A DNA stretch of 64,000 bases, taken from Streptomyces sp. NBC_01314. Its GTDB lineage: Bacteria; Actinomycetota; Actinomycetes; Streptomycetales; Streptomycetaceae. A model generated the notes under the pieces. It was not told the DNA's origin and did not search any database. It saw nothing but the letters and a program-made list of their open reading frames with translations. The stretch covers positions 6,944,001 to 7,008,000 of the forward strand of contig NZ_CP108394.1 in NCBI RefSeq assembly GCF_041435215.1. Direction: 5' to 3'. This document shows positions 63,058 through 64,000 of the stretch, piece by piece (positions within the stretch are counted from its first letter, which is position 1; every line of letters begins with the position of its first letter). The translations under genes and the position numbers were made by a program.

Positions 63058-64000
63058 ATGTCGCAGGAAGTCCTCAGCCTGACCTCGAAGTTCGTCAGCA
63101 CCCCCGGCGGCTTCACGAGCCTGCGCGAGCAGGCGCCGCTGGTGCGGGTGACGCTGCCGGATGTCGAGACCCCCGTCTGGCTGATCACCCGCTACGCGGA
63201 CGCCAAGGCGGCCCTCACCGACCCCCGGTTCGTGCGCGACAGCGCCAAGCTGCCCGGCCAGGACGGCCCGAGCATCGCCGACCAGATGATCGAGGCGTAC
63301 GGGCTGCCCGCGGAGTACCGCGACTACCTCGGCATCCTCGTGCTGGCCGACGGCGAGGACCACACCCGGATACGCACCCTGATCACCCGCGCCTTCACGG
63401 CCCGCCGTATCAACGCCCTGCGCCCGAGGATCGAGAAGATCACCCAGGACCTGTACGCGGCGATGGCCGCCCGGGGCGAGGCCGACCTGCTGGAGAGCCT
63501 CAGCCACCCCCTGGCCGGCTTCGGGGTCTGCGAACTGATCGGCGTGGACGCGGCCGACCAGCCCCAGATCTGCGCCTGGATCCGCGACTACATCTCCGGT
63601 GACCCGGAGCGCTTCATCCCGGCCCTCAAGGGCATGGTGGAGCACTGCAAGAAGCTCATCGAGGAGCGCACGGCCGCCCTGTCGGACGACCTGATCTCCG
63701 AACTGATCCGGGTGAGCCAGGAGGAGGGCGACTTCGGCGAGACGGAGATCGTCGCCATCTTCCTGCTGCTGATCAACACGGGCATCATGCCGCCCGCCCA
63801 CTTCATCGCCGACGCGATCCTCGCCCTGCTCGACCACCCCGACCAGCTCGCCCGCCTGCGCGAGGAGCCCGAGCTGCTCGCCGGCCGCGCGGTCCCGGAA
63901 CTCCTCCGCTTCACCACGCCGGTGCCGATCGGTGCCCCCCTGTACGCCACCGAGGACCTGGAGTTCGCCGGGATGCCCGTCAGGCGGGGCGAGGCGGTCA
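63058..64000 (+). CDS. Cytochrome P450, partial (C-terminus beyond window)
   Basis: The first 314 residues of a bacterial P450, start MSQEVLSLTSKFVSTPGGFT with GGAGAG just upstream. Family landmarks are WLITRYADAKAALTDPRFV, LADGEDHTRIRTLITRAFTA (C-helix, heme propionate), LIGVDAADQPQ, DDLISELIRVSQEEGDFGET, LLDHPDQLARLREEPELLAG and the ExxR-like AVPELLRFTTPVPIG. The I-helix reads LLINTGIMPPAHFIADAIL, lacking the usual A-G-x-(D/E)-T acid/alcohol pair. The heme Cys loop is outside the window. In this cluster it could hydroxylate or couple piperazate residues or a carrier-bound precursor. Confidence 0.92.
   Translation, partial: MSQEVLSLTSKFVSTPGGFTSLREQAPLVRVTLPDVETPVWLITRYADAKAALTDPRFVRDSAKLPGQDGPSIADQMIEAYGLPAEYRDYLGILVLADGEDHTRIRTLITRAFTARRINALRPRIEKITQDLYAAMAARGEADLLESLSHPLAGFGVCELIGVDAADQPQICAWIRDYISGDPERFIPALKGMVEHCKKLIEERTAALSDDLISELIRVSQEEGDFGETEIVAIFLLLINTGIMPPAHFIADAILALLDHPDQLARLREEPELLAGRAVPELLRFTTPVPIGAPLYATEDLEFAGMPVRRGEAV

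Noticed and set aside
1..64000. tRNA or rRNA genes
   Set aside because: I saw no cloverleaf-compatible or rRNA-like stretch on either strand by eye; a covariance-model search would be decisive.

Overview
The window is high-GC, densely packed DNA with GTG/TTG starts, 1-4 bp stop/start overlaps, a TTA leucine codon in a regulator, and butyrolactone-receptor-type regulators. All of this points to a Streptomyces chromosome (inference from sequence features; no species is claimed).

Layout. (1) 1-4.4 kb, minus: a sugar uptake operon (lipoprotein binding protein, two permeases, YicI-type alpha-xylosidase cut by the window edge) behind a 16-bp LacI-type operator. (2) 4.4-6.9 kb: a divergent MFS exporter/LysR pair. 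(3) 7.0-12.8 kb, plus: a MatA/MatB-like exopolysaccharide operon (NodB deacetylase fused to a GT2 synthase), an integral membrane acyltransferase and a separate Pro-rich membrane protein. (4) 12.8-14.6 kb: a WhiJ-type trio (DUF397, XRE-DUF5753, HATPase) around a palindromic operator, then an AAA ATPase with a PD-(D/E)XK-like tail. (5) 16.2-29.3 kb, nearly all minus: a siphovirus-type tail and lysis module (tail terminator, tube protein, G/GT chaperones with a candidate -1 frameshift site, short tape measure, distal tail protein, hub, fibre-like protein, amidase, holin-like proteins) with its own XRE regulator. No terminase, portal, protease, capsid, integrase or replication gene is visible. 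It looks like a domesticated F-type tailocin or phage-tail-like particle locus. (6) 29.5-31.5 kb: two convergent ScbR/ArpA-type regulators with ARE-like operators. (7) 31.9-64 kb, plus: a nonribosomal peptide cluster.

The peptide cluster contains a StrR-type activator, a type II thioesterase, an acyl-AMP ligase-KR-T protein, a degenerate free-standing condensation-like protein, an A(Ser)-T-C-T protein, and a 5421-residue NRPS ordered C-A-T-E-C-A-T-C-A-T-E-C-A-T-TE. All four A domains of the giant NRPS give the same code by eye, D-V-F-S-V-A-A-Y-A. A PaiB/KtzT-like protein and a KtzI-like ornithine N5-hydroxylase follow, the enzyme pair that makes L-piperazic acid, and then an MbtH protein, a DDAH-like protein and an unusual P450. 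The predicted product is an acyl/hydroxyacyl-Ser-(X)-D-Piz-L-Piz-D-Piz-L-Piz-type peptide. The stereochemical pattern follows from the E domains; the starter acid and the A-less C-T module are unresolved.

The two best candidates for new biology are the headless tail locus with its repeated GTTGCG-type operators and a possible LexA box, and the tetra-piperazate assembly line with its odd loading half.
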